Shown: positions 9,609 through 17,097 of the stretch, in pieces
How the letters are laid out: each line of letters starts with the position of its first letter
How positions within the stretch are numbered: the stretch's first letter is position 1
Position numbers and translations under genes: made by a program
From: Spirochaetaceae bacterium
Lineage (GTDB): Bacteria > Spirochaetota > Spirochaetia > DSM-27196 > PWMO01
Length of the DNA stretch: 56,687 nt
Assembly: GCA_007693325.1 (NCBI GenBank)
Contig: REDW01000098.1
Coordinates: 1-56,687 of the forward strand
Direction: 5' to 3'
Notes under the pieces: model-generated
Told to the model about the DNA's origin: nothing
Databases searched by the model: none
Seen by the model: the letters and a program-made list of their open reading frames with translations, nothing else

Positions 9609-10424
9609 GTGAAGAAGTGGATGCGTAGAGAACTGTTGGTGTTGGCGGTGGCAACCGTAGTGATTGCGTGTGCAACGGTTCCGGTTACCGAACGGCGGCA
9701 GCTGCGGCTGATCCCGCGCTCGGAACTGCTGGCAATGAGTTTTTCGCAGTACGATCAATTTCTCAGTGAGAACCCGGTGATAAGCGGTACTTCTGAAGCA
9801 CGCATGGTTGAGCGCGTCGGCAGCCGAATTGCCGACGCGGTACAGCTCTACATGCGTGAGATTGGACGCGAAGAGGACTTGCGCGGCTACAACTGGGAGT
9901 TTCGCCTGGTAGATGATGAGGCGGTCAACGCCTGGTGCATGCCCGGAGGCAAGGTTGTGGTCTACAGCGGGATTCTGCCGGTAACCTCCACCGAAGCCGG
10001 TCTGGCGGTGGTCATGGGCCACGAGGTAGCACACGCTGTGGCCGAACACGGCAACGAGCGCATGAGCCAGGCTCTGATGTCCCAGTTTGGTGGTGCCGCA
10101 CTGTCTGCCGCGATGCGTGACCGTCCCGAAGAAACCCGCAACCTGTGGCTGGCGGCGTACGGGCTGGGAACACAGGTAGGTGTGCTGTTGCCGTACAGCC
10201 GGCTGCACGAGAGCGAAGCCGACGAACTCGGCCTGATCTTCATGGCGATGGCCGGCTACGATCCGCGCGAAGCGGTGGATTTCTGGCAGCGCATGGCTGA
10301 TGCGCGCGGCGGCCCCGCCCCGCCCGAACTGGTGAGCACCCATCCGGCGGATTCACGGCGCATTCGCGACCTCGAACGCGCATTACCGCGTGCGCTCGAG
10401 TATTACGAGGTGGCGTTGCGCTGA
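9609..10424 (+). CDS. M48 family zinc metallopeptidase, lipoprotein
   Basis: Predicted membrane-anchored zinc peptidase of the LoiP/BepA-like M48 group, acting in envelope protein quality control. The 271-aa product starts with a basic n-region and a hydrophobic stretch ending in the lipobox VIAC, so Cys21 should be lipidated and the catalytic domain faces the periplasm. The zinc site is HEVAH (H138, E139, H142). The third ligand lies in the downstream motif HESEADELG, the usual M48 arrangement. GTG 9609 is chosen because AGGGGGAGA lies 8 nt upstream. Own promoter at 9547-9576. The specific substrate cannot be told from sequence. Confidence 0.9.
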   Translation: MKKWMRRELLVLAVATVVIACATVPVTERRQLRLIPRSELLAMSFSQYDQFLSENPVISGTSEARMVERVGSRIADAVQLYMREIGREEDLRGYNWEFRLVDDEAVNAWCMPGGKVVVYSGILPVTSTEAGLAVVMGHEVAHAVAEHGNERMSQALMSQFGGAALSAAMRDRPEETRNLWLAAYGLGTQVGVLLPYSRLHESEADELGLIFMAMAGYDPREAVDFWQRMADARGGPAPPELVSTHPADSRRIRDLERALPRALEYYEVALR

Positions 10425-10456
10425 ATGCTACTGGCTTGACGCTCCTGGCGGGGCAC

Positions 10457-10538
10457 AAAAAAATGGCTTCCAGGGTAAAGGAGGTTAGGAAACCCCTGGA
10501 AGCCGATCGGACATCCGCTGCAAAGCCAAATGAAGGTC
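10457..10538 (-). ncRNA. Predicted small RNA A with anti-Shine-Dalgarno terminator loop
   Basis: On the minus strand a perfect 11-bp stem (10494-10504 with 10465-10475) is followed at once by A and seven U (10463-10457), a textbook intrinsic terminator. The 18-nt loop contains UUUCCUAACCUCCUUU, which includes ACCUCCUUU, the anti-Shine-Dalgarno end of 16S rRNA. The paralogous locus at 21198-21284 has the same loop core on a different 11-bp stem sequence. Its upstream motifs (GTTAC, then exactly 14 nt, then GTTGTT) are also shared. No minus-strand protein gene lies upstream until 13350, so the hairpin does not simply terminate an mRNA. The 5' end is estimated from the -10-like box. The locus lies between two plus-strand genes and fills most of the 136-nt gap there. 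Confidence 0.6.
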
Positions 10539-10544
10539 TCTACC

Positions 10545-10573
10545 CACTAAACAACCAACCGTGAAGAAAGTAA
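10545..10573 (-). promoter_or_regulatory. Putative promoter of small RNA A
   Basis: Minus strand TTACTT (10573-10568), 17 nt, TTAGTG (10550-10545). Weak against the consensus, but the same geometry occurs upstream of small RNA B, and the block GTTAC-N14-GTTGTT is identical in both. It overlaps the first codons of the SDR gene. Confidence 0.4.
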
Positions 10574-11421
10574 CACCAAAAAAGCGCCAGTCTGCCCGGA
10601 AATCACACCAGTCACCCGAACGTCAGTCGCTGCAACCGTCGACGCAGCCCGGCTGGGCGGTTGTGACCGGCGCTACCAGCGGCATCGGACGTCACTATGC
10701 GCTGGCGCTGGCGCGCCGCGGCTATGCGGTACTCATGACCGGCCGCCGCCGCAAGGAGCTGGAAGCAGCCTCCCGGGCCATCGCAGCCGAAACCGGGATG
10801 CCGGTTGAGCCGTGGGTTGTTGACCTGGCCGATGCAGCGGCGCGCAGCACGTTTCTCGATCGAGTGATGCAGTGTGGGCGGATCGATGTAGTAGTGGCCA
10901 ACGCCGGTTTTGGTTATGCCGAGCCCTTTGTCGGCGGGCCGCTGCAGAGCGCCCGCAACATGATAGCAGTCCACGTGATCTCGGTTGTGGAACTGTTCCA
11001 CCGCGTTATTCCGGCGATGGTGCAGCGCCGCTGCGGCGCCCTGGTGGTGGTGAGCTCGCTGGCCTCGCGGCTTCCGGTACCCGGCAGCGAAAACTACGTT
11101 GCCACCAAGAGCTACCTCAACAGCTTCAGTGAATCACTGGCAGTCGGACTCAAGCCGCTGGGCATCACTGTTCAGACGCTTCTGCCCGGGTTCACGCGTA
11201 CCGACTTCCATCGCTACGATCCGGCGTTTCAAACGCGGCAGCCGGCTTCGCACCTGTTGCCCTGGATGAAGCCCGAGGATGTTGTGCGCGCCTCGCTGCG
11301 GGCACTGGACCGTAAACGGCCGGTCTGCATTCCGGGGCTAGGCAACCGGATTCTGGCGCAAGCCTTCGCACTGCTGCCGCGCGCACTGGTACGGGCCATC
11401 ATGAGACAACGCGCACACTGA
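10561..11421 (+). CDS. Short-chain dehydrogenase/reductase (DltE-like)
   Basis: NAD(P)-dependent oxidoreductase of the classical SDR family, substrate unknown. The 286-aa protein has the cofactor motif TGATSGIG, the structural NAGFG motif, and the catalytic Ser (VVVSSLASR) and YVATK (Tyr, Lys). A basic, Ser/Gln-rich extension of about 30 residues precedes the Rossmann fold. No internal Met allows a later start, so GTG 10561 is the best choice, but it has no ribosome binding site and no clear promoter. The 5' end overlaps the predicted promoter of small RNA A on the other strand, so the two may interfere. The C-terminus is basic and hydrophobic (about residues 255-286), possibly membrane-associating. 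Confidence 0.85.
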   Translation: MKKVTPKKRQSARKSHQSPERQSLQPSTQPGWAVVTGATSGIGRHYALALARRGYAVLMTGRRRKELEAASRAIAAETGMPVEPWVVDLADAAARSTFLDRVMQCGRIDVVVANAGFGYAEPFVGGPLQSARNMIAVHVISVVELFHRVIPAMVQRRCGALVVVSSLASRLPVPGSENYVATKSYLNSFSESLAVGLKPLGITVQTLLPGFTRTDFHRYDPAFQTRQPASHLLPWMKPEDVVRASLRALDRKRPVCIPGLGNRILAQAFALLPRALVRAIMRQRAH

Positions 11422-11471
11422 AGCGTGGCAAACCGCCGCAGATGTACTATACTCTGCAGGGAACCACTACC

Positions 11472-13313
11472 ATGAGGACCAGCAGTCGCAGGCCAGACTA
11501 CCCCACTCCAGCCTACATCAGCGGCACCACTAAGGATCGTGACCAGATTCTGTCGCAGATCGGCGGCTTCTCGCACGACGAGCGGAGACTGTTCCATCTG
11601 CTGTGTGCAATGTGGGAGCCCGAAATCCCCTACGCCAAGGCGCTGGCCCGTGCCGAGCGCGAAGACCCCCGGCTACCGCTTGCACTGTCCTCACTGATGT
11701 ACAAGCTGCAGCACGGACACACCGGCCTTGTGCTGACAACCGCGCAGGGCGGCACTACTCAACCGCGGGCGCTGCTGCTTACCGCCGAAGGATCGGCACT
11801 GTTCTATACCAAACTGGTAGAAGAGCAGTGGCAGCAGGTGCTCGCGGAGCCCAGCCGGCAGCTTCCCAATCGGCGCGTGCTTGCTGAATACCAGTCTGAG
11901 CCGCCGCAGACGGTGTGCCGGCCCGTCTCGATCGATGCATTCTCCAGCCTGACCGTAGAGCCAGATTCAACCGAATACTACGTTGCCGTACTCGAGCTGC
12001 CGCATACCGATGAACTGCTGATAGCTTCAACCGGCGCTGCTCTGGTAATCCCGGCGGTTTTGCGCAAGCTGCGCAGTTGCCTCGATAACACCAACCTGGT
12101 CAGCCTGATAGCCAGGTTCAACAAGACCAATCTCAACGATGTGAAACGCCGAATAGACTCTTCGGACGCAAGCGCGTGGCGAGCGGTAGTCGACGCCCTG
12201 CTGGAACACCGCACCGAACTGGAACAGAGTTCGATCACTCTGGCCGAGGATCTGTTTGACGCGGCAACAGTGATGCAGAGCTACATCCGGGCGCGCATCG
12301 AACAGAAGCGGCGCCAGCAGCTCAGCGATCAACAGAAAGCCGAGCTGACCGGCGAGATCGAAGCCCTGGCTCAAAAGGTCGACGGCCGTGTCCTCACGCC
12401 GCAGGACCTCAAGGCTCTGATCCAGCAGCGCGCGCAGGGAGCTGACGCGGAAACCCGCCAGTTGCGCCAGCTGCTTTGGAAGCGTTTGACCGAACCGCCT
12501 GCCGGGCGGCACCTGCCGCGAGTTGTCACGCTTACCGAGACCGCGCTGCACCGTGATCACGTCTACCTGGTACTGCTGCAGCGGCTCAGCCATCTGGCCG
12601 ACCTGATCCGCAAAGAGTATGTCCGCGAGATGCAGTTGCTGCTGCAGTCCTCTGACCGGGACCACTACATTTTCTTCTACTCGTTTGACAACTGGGAAGC
12701 CGATATCGCACAGCGAGTGGCGGCACGTGACCCGCTGGTGACAGAGTTGCTCCAGCAGCCGGAACTGGTAGCAGAAGCGGTAGTCCATACCTGCCGGACA
12801 CGATTGCACATCACCGACCCGCGAGAAATCAAGCGCAGCCTGGAGGTGCTGTTTGAACACGGAGGTGTGACGCCACGGCCGTACAGTCACCTGCTGGCGC
12901 TCGATCTGACGGCGATCTTTGAAGTTGCCTACGCCAGGCTCGGCGTTTTGAGACAGTTCATATTGCGACTCTCCGGCCGTCTGGATCTCATGCGGCAGCG
13001 CTTCTCTGAAGTAAGTGCACAGGCGAACAGACCCGGACGCGGTGGCGGGCGCAGCCGAATTGAGGACGCACTGGATCAGCTGGAGCGTGGCGTCTCCGAG
13101 CCGGCAGATCAGGCAAGCGCTTCGGCCGCCAGACTCTCGGTCGGCAGCAGTGGCGGCTCACGAAAACCCGGCGACAGCAGCGATCCGCGCTGGGGTGGTA
13201 TAGGCCCACGCGACAGAAAAAAACAGCCGGAAACCGTTAACCGCCGTTACTCCAAGAAACAGCAGGAGAGCGCCTGGCAGGAGTTTGAGAGAAACGTCCG
13301 CAAGCAACGCTGA
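11472..13313 (+). CDS. Uncharacterised 613-aa protein
   Basis: Not recognised. The soluble protein has no signal peptide and no membrane segment. The body (residues 1 to about 530) is largely helical and rich in Leu, Arg, Glu and Gln, with likely coiled-coil stretches around ARIEQKRRQQLSDQQKAEL. The last 90 residues are basic, glycine/serine-rich and probably disordered (RPGRGGGRSR up to a Lys/Arg-rich end). ATG 11472 is preferred to ATG 11442: a TATACT-like -10 at 11448-11453 would put transcription start after the earlier codon, and GCAGGGA lies 11 nt upstream of 11472. It ends 36 nt from the convergent aroE-like gene with no terminator seen. The basic tail suggests nucleic-acid or membrane contact, but that is speculation. 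Confidence 0.75.
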   Translation: MRTSSRRPDYPTPAYISGTTKDRDQILSQIGGFSHDERRLFHLLCAMWEPEIPYAKALARAEREDPRLPLALSSLMYKLQHGHTGLVLTTAQGGTTQPRALLLTAEGSALFYTKLVEEQWQQVLAEPSRQLPNRRVLAEYQSEPPQTVCRPVSIDAFSSLTVEPDSTEYYVAVLELPHTDELLIASTGAALVIPAVLRKLRSCLDNTNLVSLIARFNKTNLNDVKRRIDSSDASAWRAVVDALLEHRTELEQSSITLAEDLFDAATVMQSYIRARIEQKRRQQLSDQQKAELTGEIEALAQKVDGRVLTPQDLKALIQQRAQGADAETRQLRQLLWKRLTEPPAGRHLPRVVTLTETALHRDHVYLVLLQRLSHLADLIRKEYVREMQLLLQSSDRDHYIFFYSFDNWEADIAQRVAARDPLVTELLQQPELVAEAVVHTCRTRLHITDPREIKRSLEVLFEHGGVTPRPYSHLLALDLTAIFEVAYARLGVLRQFILRLSGRLDLMRQRFSEVSAQANRPGRGGGRSRIEDALDQLERGVSEPADQASASAARLSVGSSGGSRKPGDSSDPRWGGIGPRDRKKQPETVNRRYSKKQQESAWQEFERNVRKQR

Positions 13314-13349
13314 ATCCGCTGCGCATCCCCGCCGGCTGCGTTTTGCCGC

Positions 13350-14207
13350 TCAGCCGAATACGTTCTGCAGCGCCTGACGCATGACATCCACCGGAGCATC
13401 AAGTCCGGTCCACATCTTGAAGCCGATTGCGCCCTGATAGACGAGCATCCCGAGCCCGTCGAGTGTGACCGCGCCACGCTCGCCGGCCCGCTGCAGAAAG
13501 GACGTTTGCGGAGGATTGGGAATCACGTCACAGACCACCAGGCCTTCACGGATAGTCTGCATATCGACATCCGGCAGCGCGGTTACCTCGGGGAACAGGC
13601 CGATACTGGTAGCGTTCACCAGGATATCGGCATCGCCGGGCACTCCAACAGTGGAATCCCATTTGTGAAATCGCACGTCGACTTCCGTATTGCGGCGCAG
13701 CAGCTCCAGCAGTGCATCGGCGCGCCCGGCAGAGCGGTTGACCAGGTCGATGCGCTGTACTCCGGCGTTTGCCAGCTCAACGCAGATTGCGCGTGACGCA
13801 CCACCGGCACCAAGCACCATTACCTTCTTGCCGGCTGGATCTAGCCCGGCATCCTCGGTCAGCGAGCGCAGAAACCCCTTGCCGTCGGTGTTTTCTCCAA
13901 TGAGCCTGGCGCCGTCGCGGCGGACGGTGTTGACGGCACCCATAATAGCTGCATCGGGGGCTACTTCATCGAGGTGCTCGATTACCGCCACCTTGTGCGG
14001 AATAGTCAGATTGATACCACGCATATTCATGGCGCGCATACCCGTGATCGCCTTGCCCAGATCCTCGGGCAGTACCTCTATAGTCAGGTACTTCCAGCGG
14101 ATACCGAGGTGCTGAAACGCTGCATCCTGCATCACGCAGGTCGGGTTCTCGGCAACCGGGTGGCCAAATACTCCCACCAGGTTATCCAGATACGATTGCT
14201 CCACCAT
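13350..14207 (-). CDS. AroE-like dehydrogenase lacking the shikimate Ser-x-Ser motif
   Basis: A 285-aa member of the shikimate/quinate dehydrogenase family. The catalytic pair is present as Lys in TIPHKVAV and Asp in GENTDGKGF, and the nucleotide loop is GAGGASRA. The N-terminal substrate motif, normally GxPxxHSxSPxxHN, reads GHPVAENPTCVMQDAAF here. The two serines that hold the shikimate carboxylate are gone, as in an AroE-like clade seen in other phyla. The substrate may therefore differ from shikimate. ATG 14207 is chosen because GAGAAGGAGGA lies just upstream (14220-14210), overlapping the stop of the CrtI-like gene; the two form an operon. The open frame extends further upstream but only into that gene. 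Confidence 0.85.
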   Translation of the reverse strand: MVEQSYLDNLVGVFGHPVAENPTCVMQDAAFQHLGIRWKYLTIEVLPEDLGKAITGMRAMNMRGINLTIPHKVAVIEHLDEVAPDAAIMGAVNTVRRDGARLIGENTDGKGFLRSLTEDAGLDPAGKKVMVLGAGGASRAICVELANAGVQRIDLVNRSAGRADALLELLRRNTEVDVRFHKWDSTVGVPGDADILVNATSIGLFPEVTALPDVDMQTIREGLVVCDVIPNPPQTSFLQRAGERGAVTLDGLGMLVYQGAIGFKMWTGLDAPVDVMRQALQNVFG

Positions 14208-14217
14208 GTCCTCCTTC

Positions 14218-15762
14218 TCAACTCCGTTTGACTCTGCTGCGCACCACACGGCTACAGTTGTAGCCGGCGGCACCAAAAATCCCTCCACCCGGATGCATGC
14301 CTGCATTTGCCATGAACAGCCCCGCAAGCGGCGATTCGTAACCTGCGAGCTCCGGCAGCGGTCGCAACACAAACATCTGGTCGGTGACCATTTCCACGTG
14401 CATCACATTGGCGTTGGGCATGTTGTGCTTCTCGGCAATAACCGCAGGCGTCTGGGCGTATATGTCGCGCACCGCTTTGCGGGTTCCCGGTGCGTAGTGC
14501 TCGACTACACCCAGCAGGCGTTCGACTTCGTTGCGCTCGATCTCCGGCCAGGAGCGGCCCTGGCGCAGATGATACGGATAATACTGGCCCCAGACAAACA
14601 GGGTGTGTTTGTCCGGTGGTGCCAGGCTAGGGTCAACGGCACTGAACGTCATGCCAATGGCCGCCGGATTCTCGGACGGCAGCTTTTTCAGATAGTCAGC
14701 GTACGCATCGTGCAGGTACTGTACCGACGGACACAGCAGTTGCAGTCCGTTGTGAATCCGGTCCGCGGCAACCTGGTACTGCGGCAGTGCATCCATGGCG
14801 CAGCGCAGCACCATGCCGAACCCGTTGCCCACGTTGACTTTCTCGATTCGTGCGCGCAATGCCGGAGGCGTCCAATCCTGCAGCAACTGCAGGTAGGTTA
14901 CCCACAGGTGAGCGTTTGCCACCACCGCGCGCGCTGTGACTCTGGCGCCGTGGACGGTCTCCGCTCCGCAGGCGCGTCCGTTCTCAACCAGGATGCGTTT
15001 GACTTCCTGTCCGGCAAGCACCTGTCCGCCGTGTGCCTCTATGCAACGCGCCAGCGCCTGGGTGAGCATGCCCGAACCGCCCCTGGGCCGCGCCGGGCCG
15101 CGCTTGTGAATAATGGAGTGCCAGCCGACAAACTCGGCAGACATCGCATCAATAGGCGGCGGGCCGCTCTGTGCTCCCCACCATACCAGCGCCGAGCGCA
15201 GCTGCTCACTCTGGAAGCTGTCATTGACAAACCTGCCGTAACTCTGGAAAAGAGTTCGGATCAGGTCGGTTCGCGGGAAAGACCGACTGTGAAACTTCTT
15301 GAGAAACAGTGTACGTCCGAGGTTTGCGGTGGTAGGCTTCCTGAGAAAGAACTCGAACACCGCTTCATTCAGTGGCTGCCAGCGGCGGACAAAGGTACGG
15401 TAGGCGTCGGCGTCGTGCTGGCTGACACTGGCAATACTCTGGCAGGTCTGGTCAAGATCCTGGTAGAATTGAATACAGCTCCCGTCTTCCGCGGGTGCCG
15501 ACATAAACGGATCCAGCGGAATATACTCAAGGCCGTAACGCTCGAGTTCGAGATCGGCCACAATAGGTGTGTGATGGATCATGAAATGCAGCGATCCGCC
15601 AACGTCCATCTGGTAGCCGCCGAACATCTCCTCGGTACAGACAGCGCCCCCGATTGTATCGCGGCGCTCGAGTACCGTAACCCGGTAACCCCACTTGGCG
15701 AGGTAGGCCGCGCAGACCAGTCCATTATGACCGCTACCTACAACTACTACGTCTGTATCCAT
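14218..15762 (-). CDS. CrtI/phytoene-desaturase-family FAD oxidoreductase
   Basis: A 514-aa FAD-dependent amine-oxidase-fold enzyme. The N-terminus has the dinucleotide motif VVVGSGHNGLVCAAYLAKWG and the ERR acid end of the first beta-alpha-beta unit. The C-terminus has the FAD closing motif of the family (GLFMANAGMHPGGGIFGAAG). Relatives desaturate or isomerise carotenoids or saturate retinoids; no phytoene synthase is nearby, so the substrate is open. The start is placed at ATG 15762 because the Rossmann fold begins two residues later. The promoter -10 (TATAAC) ends exactly 6 nt before this ATG, which fits a leaderless mRNA. It is the first gene of an operon with the AroE-like gene and is divergent from another FAD enzyme. 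Confidence 0.85.
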   Translation of the reverse strand: MDTDVVVVGSGHNGLVCAAYLAKWGYRVTVLERRDTIGGAVCTEEMFGGYQMDVGGSLHFMIHHTPIVADLELERYGLEYIPLDPFMSAPAEDGSCIQFYQDLDQTCQSIASVSQHDADAYRTFVRRWQPLNEAVFEFFLRKPTTANLGRTLFLKKFHSRSFPRTDLIRTLFQSYGRFVNDSFQSEQLRSALVWWGAQSGPPPIDAMSAEFVGWHSIIHKRGPARPRGGSGMLTQALARCIEAHGGQVLAGQEVKRILVENGRACGAETVHGARVTARAVVANAHLWVTYLQLLQDWTPPALRARIEKVNVGNGFGMVLRCAMDALPQYQVAADRIHNGLQLLCPSVQYLHDAYADYLKKLPSENPAAIGMTFSAVDPSLAPPDKHTLFVWGQYYPYHLRQGRSWPEIERNEVERLLGVVEHYAPGTRKAVRDIYAQTPAVIAEKHNMPNANVMHVEMVTDQMFVLRPLPELAGYESPLAGLFMANAGMHPGGGIFGAAGYNCSRVVRSRVKRS

Positions 15763-15768
15763 GGTTCT

Positions 15769-15797
15769 GTTATACGGCAACGACTCTGAATTTGCAA
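15769..15797 (-). promoter_or_regulatory. Promoter of the CrtI-like gene, leaderless type
   Basis: Minus strand TTGCAA (15797-15792), 17-nt spacer, TATAAC (15774-15769), then exactly 6 nt to ATG 15762. No ribosome binding site. Confidence 0.65.
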
Positions 15798-15811
15798 CAA
15801 AGCCGGGCGTG

Positions 15812-15840
15812 TTGAGCCTGCAGCTGCTATCGGCTAAAAT
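15812..15840 (+). promoter_or_regulatory. Promoter of FAD oxidoreductase gene, leaderless type
   Basis: TTGAGC (15812-15817), 17-nt spacer, TAAAAT (15835-15840), then exactly 6 nt (CGCCAC) to ATG 15847. It sits back to back with the CrtI-like promoter. Confidence 0.65.
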
Positions 15841-15846
15841 CGCCAC

Positions 15847-17097
15847 ATGCACGATTTTGTGATTGTCGGCGGGGGAGTCCAGGGAACCTACCTGTCGCAC
15901 GCGCTCAGCACAGGCATGGGTATCAGCGATCTGGTAGTAATCGATCCGTTTGAGCAGCCGCTGGCGGTCTGGCGCCAACACACCCGTGCCTGCGGCATGC
16001 GCTACCTCCGTTCTCCCAGCAGCCACAACCTCGATCTCGACTTCCACTCGCTGCGCAACTGGGCAGCTCAGCATGGTTGGGATCATCAGCAGGCGTATGT
16101 ACCGCCATACGCCCGGCCGCAGCTGGAGCTCTTTGATGCCCACGCTGCAGCGGTAATTCACAACAACAACCTGCGGCGTTGGCGGCGCCGCGGCACCGTC
16201 GGCAGAATTGTGCTGCACGATGACTGCGTTGATGTAAGCTTTGCGCGCCAACGGGTGCGCGCGCGCTACGCGCTGCTGGCGCTGGGTCGAAGTACAGAGC
16301 TTTGCTACCCGGCGTGGTCGCGCCTAACAGACTTGCACCGTGACGTTATCGATCACGTTTTCTCGCCGTCATTCCATCCACAGAAGCTGTCCTGCGCGCA
16401 GCGCCCGGTCATAATCGGCGCCGGGGCCAGTGCAATACAACTGGCTCTGGCAACCAGCGCACAATCCGGCAGACCGGTGACGGTTATCAGCCAGTATCCG
16501 ATCCGTGTACGCCGCTTCGACAGCGATCCGTGCTTCATCGGCCCGCGCTGCGCCAGGGACTTCCTGGCGCAATCGGACTACACTGTCCGCCGCGCAATGA
16601 TTGAAACTGCGCGTGCACCCGGCTCAATTCCCGAGGACGTGGCGCAGCAGCTGGCAGCTCAGCGCAGCCAAAAGGCAATCCGGGTACTCGAAGACAGGGT
16701 GCAGTCAGCGGCAATCAGCGGTGGCAGACTGCGCCTGAAGCTTGCCGGCGGCGACAGCATCGAATCCGACCGCGTAGTTGTTGCAACCGGATTCAACCCG
16801 GGGGTACCGGGCGGCAGACTTGTTGCTGAGCTGGCTGCGCGGTACGCGTTGCCTCGAGCCGAAGACGGGTTTCCGCTGCCGGATTCGTTCCTGCGCTGGC
16901 ACCCGCGGCTGTTTGTCAGCGGAACGCTGGCCGAATTGGAACTGGGCCCGTTTGCACCCAACATCATCGGTGCAATTGCGGCTGCCAAACGGCTGGCAGC
17001 GTTCTTGCTGGAGCAGTCCGATCCGCGGCCCCGCGCCTGGCAGCCGCTGCCTCGGCTGTTGCATCAAACCGGCTCAAGCGTTGCCATGCGCGCCTGA
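15847..17097 (+). CDS. FAD/NAD(P)-binding oxidoreductase, lysine-N-hydroxylase-like
   Basis: A 416-aa flavoprotein with two dinucleotide-binding loops: FVIVGGGVQGTYLSHAL at the N-terminus for FAD and VIIGAGASAIQLA near residues 181-193 for NAD(P)H. A late VVVATGFNPG motif (ATG type, about residue 310) follows. The order matches single-component flavin monooxygenase and SidA/IucD-like proteins, but the substrate is not evident. Transcription is predicted to start at the ATG itself. The last 34 nt overlap the convergent cyclase gene. The neighbouring divergent CrtI-like gene is also FAD-dependent, which may mean a shared redox pathway (inference). Confidence 0.78.
   Translation: MHDFVIVGGGVQGTYLSHALSTGMGISDLVVIDPFEQPLAVWRQHTRACGMRYLRSPSSHNLDLDFHSLRNWAAQHGWDHQQAYVPPYARPQLELFDAHAAAVIHNNNLRRWRRRGTVGRIVLHDDCVDVSFARQRVRARYALLALGRSTELCYPAWSRLTDLHRDVIDHVFSPSFHPQKLSCAQRPVIIGAGASAIQLALATSAQSGRPVTVISQYPIRVRRFDSDPCFIGPRCARDFLAQSDYTVRRAMIETARAPGSIPEDVAQQLAAQRSQKAIRVLEDRVQSAAISGGRLRLKLAGGDSIESDRVVVATGFNPGVPGGRLVAELAARYALPRAEDGFPLPDSFLRWHPRLFVSGTLAELELGPFAPNIIGAIAAAKRLAAFLLEQSDPRPRAWQPLPRLLHQTGSSVAMRA

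Noticed and set aside
10441-10560. The two hairpin loci considered as integron attC sites.
   Set aside because: They lack the RYYYAAC/GTTRRRY core sites and end in U-tracts on one strand, which fits terminators rather than recombination sites.
14206-15789. A 527-codon open frame on the plus strand.
   Set aside because: It lies exactly antisense to the CrtI-like and AroE-like genes. Its translation is Arg/His/Gln-rich with no motif, and high GC content makes such shadow frames common.
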